Below are positions 1-5,273 of a DNA stretch of 5,342 nt, one piece after another (the stretch's first letter is position 1; every line of letters starts with the position of its first letter). The position numbers were made by a program, and so were the translations under genes. Source of the stretch: Paludibacteraceae bacterium. Its GTDB lineage: Bacteria; Bacteroidota; Bacteroidia; Bacteroidales; Paludibacteraceae. Location: positions 1 through 5,342 of the forward strand of contig JAGCQO010000094.1 in NCBI GenBank assembly GCA_017965125.1, written 5' to 3'. A model generated the notes under the pieces. The model saw only the letters and a list, made by a program, of their open reading frames with translations, did no database searches and was not told the origin of the DNA.

Positions 1-540
1 GGTGTCGCGTATGATATGGTCGTGGAAACGCCTTTGCCAGGTGAAAGGGATTTCATGCTCGTTGGCGAATTTCGTGACGGCGGATTTGAAACTGCCGACA
101 GCGTATGACAAATTATTCTTGCGAGACGAGATTGCGCGCATTTTTTCATCAACAACCTCGTTTTTCCATCTGTTTTGTTGTAGAGACGGTGCATGCACCG
201 TCTGTGGTAATTTGATATTCTTCGCGTTAGACGGTGCGTGCACCGTCTCTACTGTTTGCTCGATTTTTACCATCAAATGAATATGGTTAGGCATTGTTAC
301 CCATGACAGAATCTCTGCGTACGGGTTATGCTCGGAAACCTTGCTGATGCACTGTTCCACATATCTGCCAATCTCCGTGAACTGCATTTCCCCACCAGAA
401 ATTTCGCCAAAATAATGCGCACGGCCTTCTGTGCAAATGGTCACGAAATATAATCCGCCATCATAATCGTGCCACTCTGCCCTCGCCGACTGGATGCGGA
501 ATTTGCCCCAATATTTGTCCTCGTTTTCCATATTCGACAT
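1..540 (-). CDS. REP-associated tyrosine transposase (RAYT, Y1/HUH family), 3' end beyond window
   Basis: An open frame of 180 codons starts at ATG 540 and leaves the window still open, so the C-terminus is missing. The family consists of single-strand DNA nucleases that act on REP-type hairpins; this role is known for relatives, not shown here. Visible marks are the N-terminal strand 'GLYFVTICT' (residues 29-37), the metal-binding HUH motif in 'MPNHIHLM' (83-90, His86 and His88), 'SYAVGSFKSAVTKFAN' (145-160) and 'WQRRFHDHIIRD' (168-179). All are typical of Bacteroidota RAYT proteins. The catalytic tyrosine of the family lies further downstream, in or near the usual 'YI..NP' segment, and would be past the edge. 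An alternative start at ATG 531 (Met4) would trim three residues. The loop after the HUH strand (residues 97-121) is built partly from two REP-like palindromes read in frame. Base composition is lower in GC than the genes to the right. Whether the gene is intact cannot be judged. Confidence 0.85.
   Translation of the reverse strand, partial: MSNMENEDKYWGKFRIQSARAEWHDYDGGLYFVTICTEGRAHYFGEISGGEMQFTEIGRYVEQCISKVSEHNPYAEILSWVTMPNHIHLMVKIEQTVETVHAPSNAKNIKLPQTVHAPSLQQNRWKNEVVDEKMRAISSRKNNLSYAVGSFKSAVTKFANEHEIPFTWQRRFHDHIIRDT
180..252. repeat. Pair of inverted REP-like palindromes inside the transposase gene
   Basis: Two 24-base units, 180-203 and 229-252, are reverse complements of each other with one mismatch, separated by 25 bases. 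Each unit contains its own 20-base palindrome. The first (184-203, AGACGGTGCATGCACCGTCT) is perfect. The second (229-248) differs only at its two central bases. The outer flanks GTAG and CTAC complete the pairing. The arrangement can therefore fold as two small hairpins or one long one. This resembles the REP/BIME elements that RAYT proteins process in other bacteria; that these are genomic REP elements is inferred, because only two copies are visible here. Confidence 0.8.
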
Positions 541-579
541 TATGCAATTATAGGAATTTATTTACAAAAAACACGACGC

Positions 580-609
580 TTGCCGACATGTGATTTAAAC
601 GTATCTTTG
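580..609 (+). promoter_or_regulatory. Bacteroidota-type promoter for the flavoprotein gene
   Basis: A perfect TAnnTTTG -7 box (TATCTTTG, 602-609) lies 19 bases after a TTG (580-582) that fits the -33 element. The ATG at 615 follows the box by only five bases, so the transcript should be leaderless or have a leader of a few bases. Confidence 0.75.
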
Positions 610-614
610 CACCT

Positions 615-1859
615 ATGCCACAAAGGAAGAAAATAGCCATCATCGGGGCAGGAGCGGCGGGATGCTTCTGCGCAGTCAACATCGCCGAGATGTCGGACGA
701 GATGGATGTCTGCGTCTTCGAGGCAGCTACGAGACCCATGCACAAACTGTCGCTCACGGGCGGAGGACGATGCAACATAACAAACCCCTTCGACGAAGTG
801 GACAGCCTCGCCGAGGTTTATCCAAGAGGACACCGCCTGCTCAAATCGCTGTTCTACTCACTCGACAACGAGCGCACCGCCCAATGGTTCGAGAACCACG
901 GCATAAGGCTCTATGCGCAAGACGACAACCGCATTTTCCCGCAGTCCGACGACGCTATGGAGGTGGTGGACCGACTCGCGGAACTGATGGCTGAGCACAA
1001 CGTCAGACTCACGACCAACAGCAAGGTGACCGCCATAAACAAACACGACGACGGAAAATTCTCACTGACATTCGCCGACGACGGAGACCGCAAGGAGACG
1101 TTCGACGGCGTTGTGGTGACAACTGGCGGAATGAGCCACAGCCCGCTGATGGAGTCGCTGCGCGCACTCGGACACGAGATGGCTGAGCCGGTGCCGTCGC
1201 TTTTCAGCCTCAAGGTGAAGGACGACGCGCTTACATCGCTGATGGGCGCGACCGTAGCGAGCGCTTCCGTGATGATAACCGGGACGAAACTGCGCGCCGA
1301 GGGCGGATTGTTAGTCACCCACTTCGGATTCTCAGGCCCGGCCGTGCTCAGGCTTTCGTCCTACGCCGCAAGAGCGCTCGCCGAGAGCAACTACCGTTGT
1401 GAAATAGCCGTCAACTGGACCAACACGAGCGAAGACGAGACAAGGGCAAGCATCCAGAAACTGATAAAAGCCAACGCGGCGAAGAACGTGCTCTCTGCCC
1501 ACCCCGAGCAACTGACCAAAAGGCTCTGGGAATATCTGACGGCGAAGGCGGAAATATCGAAGGACAGGACGTTCGCCGAGCTGGGCAAGAAGAACGTGAA
1601 CAAGCTCGTCACCGTGCTGACTTCCGACACCTACCATGTGAACGGACGAGGACAATACAAAGAGGAGTTCGTCACAAGCGGAGGCGTGGCCCTAAGCGGC
1701 ATAAACCCAAAGACGCTCGAGTCGAAAAGCGTGGCTGGGCTGTTCTTCGACGGCGAGGTGATGGACATCGACGCCGTGACGGGCGGCTTCAACCTTCAGG
1801 CGGCATGGACCACAGGATACGTCGCAGCCAGAAACATCGTCGAGTCGCTGCGTTCTTGA
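615..1859 (+). CDS. HI0933/YhiN/BaiN-family FAD-dependent oxidoreductase
   Basis: This is a 414-residue flavoprotein, close to the usual size of the HI0933-like family. The N-terminus carries the Rossmann FAD-binding loop GAGAAG (residues 11-16) after a beta strand 'KKIAII'. The family signature 'LTGGGRCNITN' follows at 47-57. Further conserved parts are 'VVTTGGMSHSP' near residue 170, 'THFGFSGPAVLRLSS' near 236-250, and the C-terminal FAD segment 'GGFNLQAAWTTG' (390-401). The GAGAAG loop must sit near the N-terminus, which fixes the start at 615. The family is annotated variously as aminoacetone oxidase-like, YhiN, or BaiN (a clostridial bile-acid enzyme). The true substrate of the Bacteroidota members is not evident, and a bile-acid role should not be assumed from the name. 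No signal peptide is seen, so it is probably cytosolic. It appears to be a single-gene unit, with its own promoter and a new promoter before the next gene. Confidence 0.93.
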   Translation: MPQRKKIAIIGAGAAGCFCAVNIAEMSDEMDVCVFEAATRPMHKLSLTGGGRCNITNPFDEVDSLAEVYPRGHRLLKSLFYSLDNERTAQWFENHGIRLYAQDDNRIFPQSDDAMEVVDRLAELMAEHNVRLTTNSKVTAINKHDDGKFSLTFADDGDRKETFDGVVVTTGGMSHSPLMESLRALGHEMAEPVPSLFSLKVKDDALTSLMGATVASASVMITGTKLRAEGGLLVTHFGFSGPAVLRLSSYAARALAESNYRCEIAVNWTNTSEDETRASIQKLIKANAAKNVLSAHPEQLTKRLWEYLTAKAEISKDRTFAELGKKNVNKLVTVLTSDTYHVNGRGQYKEEFVTSGGVALSGINPKTLESKSVAGLFFDGEVMDIDAVTGGFNLQAAWTTGYVAARNIVESLRS

Positions 1860-1862
1860 CGG

Positions 1863-1880
1863 CAAGTGATAAACTTGTTC
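1863..1880 (+). terminator. Weak possible terminator hairpin after the flavoprotein gene
   Basis: CAAGT (1863-1867) pairs with ACTTG (1873-1877) around a five-base loop, extendable by two G-U pairs. Only a broken T/C-rich stretch (TTCTCTCCTT) follows. The stem is short and AT-rich, so this is a weak call. It is supported mainly by lying between a stop codon and the next promoter. Confidence 0.3.
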
Positions 1881-1885
1881 TCTCC

Positions 1886-1920
1886 TTGAACTCTAATTAG
1901 TTGCTGAATTATTATCTTTG
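1886..1920 (+). promoter_or_regulatory. Bacteroidota-type promoter for the thioesterase-DUF59-lpxH cluster
   Basis: The -7 box TATCTTTG (1913-1920) is perfect and sits five bases before the ATG at 1926, the same geometry as the promoter at 602-609. The -33 side is poorer: the best-placed TTG (1886-1888) is 24 bases upstream, longer than the usual 19-21. A leaderless or near-leaderless transcript is expected. Confidence 0.65.
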
Positions 1921-1925
1921 CATCC

Positions 1926-2342
1926 ATGAAAAAATACGTATTCGAATACATCATGGAGGTGCGTGACTACGAGTGCGACCTGCAAGGCATAGTGAACAAC
2001 GCCAACTACCAGCATTACCTCGAACACACACGACACAAGTTCCTCGAGGCCTACAACACCTCGTTCGCCGACCTGCACAACCGCGGCATTGACGCCGTAG
2101 TGGCACGCGTGTCCATCGACTACAAGAACTCGCTCAAGCCGGGCGACAAGTTCGCTTCGAGGCTCAACCTCGTGAAGGACGGCATCAAATACACATTCCT
2201 CCAGGACATTTACCGACTGCCGGACGAGAAGGTCTGCATCAAGGCGCGCATAGACTCCGTGACGATAATAAACGGACGACTCGGAGTGTGCCAGGAGCTG
2301 GAGGACCTCGTGGCGAGAGTAGCGGAAGAAAACAACAAATAA
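1926..2342 (+). CDS. Acyl-CoA thioesterase, 4HBT hotdog fold
   Basis: This 138-residue protein has the length of a single hotdog-fold domain. The N-terminal signature of 4-hydroxybenzoyl-CoA/YbgC-type thioesterases is clear. Asp18 lies in 'DLQGIVNNANYQHYLEHTR' (18-36), matching the D-x-x-G-x-V-N-N-x-x-Y pattern in which the aspartate is catalytic. The remainder, including 'VSIDYKNSLKPGDKF' and the C-terminal strand region, fits the fold. Proteins of this family hydrolyse acyl-CoA or aroyl-CoA thioesters in the cytosol; the substrate here cannot be told from sequence. It is the first gene of a tight plus-strand cluster, with only nine bases before the DUF59 gene. Its start follows the -7 box by five bases, leaving no room for a Shine-Dalgarno sequence. 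Confidence 0.9.
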   Translation: MKKYVFEYIMEVRDYECDLQGIVNNANYQHYLEHTRHKFLEAYNTSFADLHNRGIDAVVARVSIDYKNSLKPGDKFASRLNLVKDGIKYTFLQDIYRLPDEKVCIKARIDSVTIINGRLGVCQELEDLVARVAEENNK

Positions 2343-2351
2343 CACATCATA

Positions 2352-2687
2352 ATGGCTGATAACACTAACAACGAAGCTCTGACCAAAGAGCAAATCGAGG
2401 AAAGGATCGTGGAGGCGCTCAAGACGGTTTACGACCCTGAAATCCCCGTGAACATATACGACCTCGGACTTATCTACAAAATAGACCTCGAGGGCTCCGA
2501 AGTGTCAATCGACATGACCTTCACCGCGCCTTCATGCCCTATGGCCGACTTCATACTCGACGACGTGAAGCAGAAGCTCGAAGGCATCACCGGCATCACA
2601 AAGGCGACTGTCAATCTGGTTTATGAACCGGAATGGAGCAGAGACATGATGTCCGAGGAAGCGAAACTCGAACTCGGATTGTTATAA
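2352..2687 (+). CDS. DUF59/MIP18-family Fe-S cluster assembly protein (SufT/PaaD-like)
   Basis: A 111-residue protein consisting of one DUF59 (MIP18) domain with a short N-terminal extension. Diagnostic segments are 'YDPEIPVNIYDLGLIY' (27-42, with the DPE at 28-30), 'TFTAPSCPM' (56-64, with the conserved Cys62) and 'EPEW' (92-95), followed by the 'MMSEEAKLELG' tail typical of SUF-associated members. Such proteins help deliver or mature Fe-S clusters, as SufT does in Staphylococcus aureus. The exact client here is unknown, and no suf genes are in view. It begins nine bases after the thioesterase stop and ends 17 bases before lpxH, so all three are probably co-transcribed. No Shine-Dalgarno sequence is visible before the ATG. 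Confidence 0.9.
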   Translation: MADNTNNEALTKEQIEERIVEALKTVYDPEIPVNIYDLGLIYKIDLEGSEVSIDMTFTAPSCPMADFILDDVKQKLEGITGITKATVNLVYEPEWSRDMMSEEAKLELGLL

Positions 2688-2704
2688 CAAAAAAGCATAC
2701 GTTT

Positions 2705-3448
2705 ATGGCAGAGAAACTGGTTTACTTCCTTTCCGACGCGCACCTTGGCTCAAAGGCCATAAAGGACACGCGCGCCCACGAGAGAAGGCTCGTTTCTTTC
2801 CTCGACTCGATAAAAGACAAGGCGTCGGCGATTTACCTGCTGGGCGATATGTTCGACTTCTGGTTCGAGTATCGCACGGTAGTGCCTAAAGGACACGTCA
2901 GGTTCCTCGGCAAAATCGCTGAACTGGCCGACTCCGGCGTGGAGATACACTTCTTCACCGGCAACCACGACATGTGGACGTTCGGATACTTGGCCGACGA
3001 GCTTGGCATAAACGTGCACACAAAGCCCGAGACGACCGACATCCTCGGCAAGACGTTCTTCCTCGCGCACGGCGACGGACTCAACGACGACAAGCTTTCC
3101 GTGCGAATCATACAAAGCATTTTCCACTCGAAGCTGCTGCAGTTCCTTTTCAGACTGCTGCCGCCGTTCATCGGACTGAACTTCGGGTACGCATGGAGCA
3201 AAAGCAACAGGCTGAAGCACGACAACGAGGACTGCGGATACATGGGCGAGGAGAACGAGCCGCTGGTCCTGTTCGCCAAGAAACACTCCGAGACGCACGA
3301 CGTCGATTTCTACCTCTTCGGGCACAGGCACATCCTCCTGGACCTGCCTATCGGGCAGTCGAGAGTCCTCGTCCTCGGCGACTGGTTCAACGAGTTCAGC
3401 TACGCCACTTTCGACGGCAACGAGTTGCTTATCCACCATTTCGAATAA
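2705..3448 (+). CDS. lpxH: UDP-2,3-diacylglucosamine diphosphatase LpxH
   Basis: A 247-residue calcineurin-like metallophosphoesterase, near the 240 residues of E. coli LpxH. The metal-binding motifs occur in order: 'SDAHLG' (10-15, Asp11 and His13), 'GDMFDFW' (47-53, Asp48), 'GNHD' (86-89, Asn87 and His88), 'HGDG' (122-125, His122) and 'GHRH' (206-209, His207 and His209). The stretch between about 126 and 190, rich in hydrophobic and basic residues, corresponds to the helical lid that binds the acyl chains. LpxH splits UDP-2,3-diacylglucosamine to lipid X and UMP at the inner face of the cytoplasmic membrane, the fourth step of lipid A synthesis. An in-frame ATG at 2633 would overlap the DUF59 gene and add 24 residues unlike the family, so ATG 2705, directly before the first beta strand 'KLVYFLSD', is chosen. 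Related phosphoesterases make a different substrate possible but less likely. Confidence 0.87.
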   Translation: MAEKLVYFLSDAHLGSKAIKDTRAHERRLVSFLDSIKDKASAIYLLGDMFDFWFEYRTVVPKGHVRFLGKIAELADSGVEIHFFTGNHDMWTFGYLADELGINVHTKPETTDILGKTFFLAHGDGLNDDKLSVRIIQSIFHSKLLQFLFRLLPPFIGLNFGYAWSKSNRLKHDNEDCGYMGEENEPLVLFAKKHSETHDVDFYLFGHRHILLDLPIGQSRVLVLGDWFNEFSYATFDGNELLIHHFE

Positions 3449-3450
3449 AC

Positions 3451-3483
3451 AAAAAATCCGGACCAAAAGCCCGGATTTGTTAT
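3451..3483. terminator. Shared terminator hairpin between convergent lpxH and the polyprenyl synthase gene
   Basis: AAATCCGG (3454-3461) pairs perfectly with CCGGATTT (3471-3478) around a nine-base loop. It lies six bases after the lpxH stop and 23 bases past the stop of the minus-strand gene. Read on the minus strand, the stem runs straight into TTTTTTGTTT. On the plus strand the tail is GTTATTTC, a poorer T-run. It can serve both directions but looks stronger for the minus strand. Confidence 0.75.
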
Positions 3484-3501
3484 TTCTGATTTCCTTGTGT
3501 C

Positions 3502-4482
3502 TTATTTGTCGCGCTCGGCCACGTACTTGAGCGTCTCCGCCAACGAGTCTCTGCACTCGCCGCTGACCACATCCAGCTTCTCCATCGCCGACGCCTGATA
3601 CTCCTTCATCTTCTCGTCGGTTCTCTCGACGCCCTTGTGCTTTCTCACGAGTTCGACGACCCATTTCACCTGCTCCTCCGTCAGGTTTTCCTCGCCTTTG
3701 AGCATCGTGTCCACAGTCTCCTTCTCGGACTGCGACGCCGCTGCGTAAGCGTAAATCAGCGGCAGGGTTATCTTCTTCTCCCTTATGTCGTTGCCCACCG
3801 GCTTGCCTATCTGCTCGCTGTTGTAGCTGTAGTCGAAGATGTCGTCCTTCATCTGGAAGCACACGCCGAGGTCGTTGCCGAAACTTCTCAAGGCCTCGCA
3901 TGTCTTCTCGTCAGCCTTGCCCGACGACACCGCACCTGCGTACATACATGTGCTGAACAGCACGGCGGTCTTTTTTGTTATCACCTCGATGTATTTCTGC
4001 ACAGCGAAGTCTGGGTTGCCTGTGTGCATCAGTTGGAGTATCTCGCCGTCGCTGAGCTCCTTTCCGAGCTCCGACACTGCCTTTATGATTCTGCGGTCGC
4101 CAATGCTGTTCGTGAGCCAGAAAATCTGCGCCAGAAGGTAGTCGCCGGCGAGGACGGCCACCTTGTTGCCGAACTCTTTGTTTATCGACTGCTGTCCGCG
4201 TCTTATCTGAGCCTCATCGACAACGTCGTCATGTATAAGTGTCGTGTTATGCAGGAGTTCGAGCACCAAGGCTGAGTAATAGGAAGACTCTGTGACCTCG
4301 CCGCAAGCCTTGGCCGCCAGAAGCAGCATGACCGGACGGAGCTGTTTGCCTTTGCGCTCTCTCACTCGGGAATAGACTTGCTTCAGCAGGGGGTTCGTCG
4401 TAGAGAAGGCGTCGTCGTACATTGCTTCGTAACGAGCGAATTCTTCTTTAACCGGTACCTTTATTTGCGATAGCTTGTCCAT
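3502..4482 (-). CDS. Long-chain polyprenyl diphosphate synthase (IspB-like)
   Basis: A 326-residue all-helical trans-prenyltransferase of normal family length. It adds isopentenyl diphosphate units to an allylic primer to make the side chain of quinones or a carrier lipid. Conserved parts are 'GKQLRP' (45-50), the first aspartate-rich motif DDVVD (85-89) in 'HDDVVDEAQIRRG', 'KKT' (170-172), the second aspartate motif DDIFD (213-217) and 'GKPVGND' (226-232). The residues four and five positions before the first motif are both threonine (80-81) rather than bulky aromatics. By the known chain-length rule this favours a long product, such as octaprenyl, over farnesyl. The exact length is not determined by this. 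A promoter-like box lies before the gene, so it may be transcribed on its own although it follows nrdG by 61 bases on the same strand. The protein is cytosolic or loosely membrane-associated. Confidence 0.92.
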   Translation of the reverse strand: MDKLSQIKVPVKEEFARYEAMYDDAFSTTNPLLKQVYSRVRERKGKQLRPVMLLLAAKACGEVTESSYYSALVLELLHNTTLIHDDVVDEAQIRRGQQSINKEFGNKVAVLAGDYLLAQIFWLTNSIGDRRIIKAVSELGKELSDGEILQLMHTGNPDFAVQKYIEVITKKTAVLFSTCMYAGAVSSGKADEKTCEALRSFGNDLGVCFQMKDDIFDYSYNSEQIGKPVGNDIREKKITLPLIYAYAAASQSEKETVDTMLKGEENLTEEQVKWVVELVRKHKGVERTDEKMKEYQASAMEKLDVVSGECRDSLAETLKYVAERDK

Positions 4483-4506
4483 TAATAACTCTCTGAATAG
4501 GAGCTA

Positions 4507-4514
4507 CAAAAATA
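4507..4514 (-). promoter_or_regulatory. Likely -7 box of a promoter for the polyprenyl synthase gene
   Basis: On the minus strand this reads TATTTTTG, a full match to TAnnTTTG. The ATG (4482) is 24 bases beyond the box, giving a short leader of roughly 20 bases. No clear TTG is seen at the -33 position (only GTTC near 4527-4531), and the region is AT-rich, so chance is possible. Confidence 0.45.
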
Positions 4515-4543
4515 ATTCTTTTTTATGAACTTTCCCCGTCGCC

Positions 4544-5065
4544 CTATTGTAATTTGAACGGATTATAGTCAAACTCGACGAATCTGCCAGCCTCGAGCGA
4601 TTTCTGCACGTCCACGAGCCTCTGGTTGCTGCTGCCTCTGTACAGCAAGTCCTCGTCCTTGAGCTCTTGCTTGAACGGCCCGTCAACCAACACATCCAAG
4701 TTGCGCAGCAGTTTCATGGCGTCCTGGTTTTTCACAAGCTCCTCGAACACGTAGCCCGTGTAGCACCAGATGTTCTTGTCGGTCTCGGCCTTCAGTTTCT
4801 CAGCTAACTTCGCGAATCCAAGCGGACGGAAGAACGGGTCTCCGCCTGTGAACGTCACGTTCGCGAACTCGTCGCTGACGATGTGGTCGAAAACCTCCTG
4901 CACTGTCATGTCGCTCCCCGCCTTCGGGTCCCACGTCGATGGGTTGTGGCATCCGGGGCAGGCGTTGGCGCATCCGGCGCAGTAAATGGCGGTACGGAAT
5001 CCCGGTCCGTCAACCACGGTGTCGTCAACGATGCTTATTACTCTGATGATATTTTCGTCTTCCAT
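4544..5065 (-). CDS. nrdG: Anaerobic ribonucleoside-triphosphate reductase activating protein (radical SAM)
   Basis: A 173-residue radical SAM activase. Its 4Fe-4S cluster cleaves S-adenosylmethionine to install the glycyl radical in NrdD. The cluster-binding C-x3-C-x2-C is Cys32, Cys36 and Cys39 in 'GCANACPGCHNPSTWD', matching NrdG. It is preceded by the conserved 'VDGPGFRTAIYC' (18-29). 'TFTGGDPFF' (71-79) is the SAM-binding GGE/GGD-type motif, and 'VDGPF' (117-121) and 'YRGSSNQR' (142-149) are further family blocks. The open frame extends 40 codons upstream, but that part covers the intergenic hairpin and the end of nrdD, so Met at 5065 is the start. It is supported by AAAGGGG six bases ahead. 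Length is slightly above the 154 residues of the E. coli protein. It lies directly downstream of an nrdD 3' end, the usual gene order, separated by a terminator-like hairpin. Confidence 0.94.
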   Translation of the reverse strand: MEDENIIRVISIVDDTVVDGPGFRTAIYCAGCANACPGCHNPSTWDPKAGSDMTVQEVFDHIVSDEFANVTFTGGDPFFRPLGFAKLAEKLKAETDKNIWCYTGYVFEELVKNQDAMKLLRNLDVLVDGPFKQELKDEDLLYRGSSNQRLVDVQKSLEAGRFVEFDYNPFKLQ

Positions 5066-5071
5066 AAAACA

Positions 5072-5078
5072 CCCCTTT
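5072..5078 (-). promoter_or_regulatory. Shine-Dalgarno-like site of nrdG
   Basis: On the minus strand AAAGGGG ends six bases before ATG 5065. It is the only clear ribosome-binding-like sequence in the window. It supports this start over the upstream in-frame ATG at 5185. Confidence 0.5.
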
Positions 5079-5080
5079 GT

Positions 5081-5114
5081 CAAAAAAGAGCCACGCCAAT
5101 AACAGCGTAGCTCT
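5081..5114 (-). terminator. Terminator-like hairpin between nrdD and nrdG
   Basis: Read on the minus strand, AGAGCTACGC (5114-5105) pairs with GCGTGGCTCT (5096-5087) over ten positions, nine Watson-Crick and one G-U, with an eight-base loop. A run of five further Ts (5086-5082) follows at once. This is the classic form of an intrinsic terminator. It lies 30 bases after the nrdD stop and 16 bases before the nrdG start. No space for a separate promoter remains between it and nrdG, so it probably acts as a partial terminator. Confidence 0.75.
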
Positions 5115-5144
5115 CTTTCTCTGTTGTTATTTTGTTTGTTTGGT

Positions 5145-5273
5145 TTACTCGCGATTGCCGAGTTCAGTATCGATGGTGTGTACAACTCGGTCTCTGAGCT
5201 CAGCCAGCTTGCCGTTGTTCCATCTGTCTGTCGTACCCACGAGGTAGCCTGTTATTCTCTGCAGCTTGTTACT
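5145..5273 (-). pseudogene. nrdD: 3' end of anaerobic ribonucleotide reductase nrdD, frame broken upstream
   Basis: The last 42 codons of nrdD are recognisable. They carry 'RITGYLVGTTDRWN', the glycyl-radical loop (the glycine of RITGYL corresponds to Gly681 in RVCGYLG of E. coli NrdD), then 'NGKLAELRDRVVHT' to the stop at 5145-5147. Position directly before nrdG supports the call. In the same frame, TAA at 5274-5276 and TAG at 5304-5306 interrupt the sequence. Between and around them the reading 'CNS*SSYDSKSWS*S' still resembles the C-terminal zinc ribbon of NrdD, where a second Cys and Gly would be expected at the TAG-TCA codons. Beyond about 5316 the sequence turns AT-rich with more stops and no resemblance. 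This may be a decayed or truncated copy, an insertion junction, or a sequence error or chimera at a contig end. The identity of the tail is firm; pseudogene status is not. Confidence 0.7.

Noticed and set aside
180..252. CRISPR-like repeats
   Set aside because: Only two units, inverted to each other and each palindromic, with a 25-base gap that is coding sequence. This fits REP elements, not a CRISPR array.
545..552. TATAATTG on the minus strand as a -7 box for the transposase
   Set aside because: It matches TAnnTTTG at only seven of eight positions and lacks a TTG at a proper distance. The placement four bases before the ATG is suggestive but not enough to call.
1893..2393. Minus-strand open frame of 166 codons opposite the thioesterase gene
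   Set aside because: It is a shadow of a gene with clear 4HBT motifs. The translation is Val/His-rich and resembles no family.
2633..2704. Upstream in-frame ATG that would lengthen LpxH by 24 residues
   Set aside because: It lies within the DUF59 gene in another frame, and the added residues do not resemble LpxH. ATG 2705 gives the family's normal length.
2750..3901. Open frame of 383 codons on the minus strand, spanning lpxH and the end of the polyprenyl synthase gene
   Set aside because: It runs antisense to lpxH, crosses the terminator hairpin and overlaps the prenyl synthase gene in another frame. Its translation is rich in Arg, Gly, Glu and Val with no recognisable motif. This is expected as a codon-bias shadow of GC-rich genes.
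5066..5185. Forty-codon N-terminal extension of NrdG from ATG 5185
   Set aside because: It would overlap the nrdD tail and be translated through the terminator-like hairpin. The downstream ATG has a Shine-Dalgarno-like site and gives normal NrdG length.
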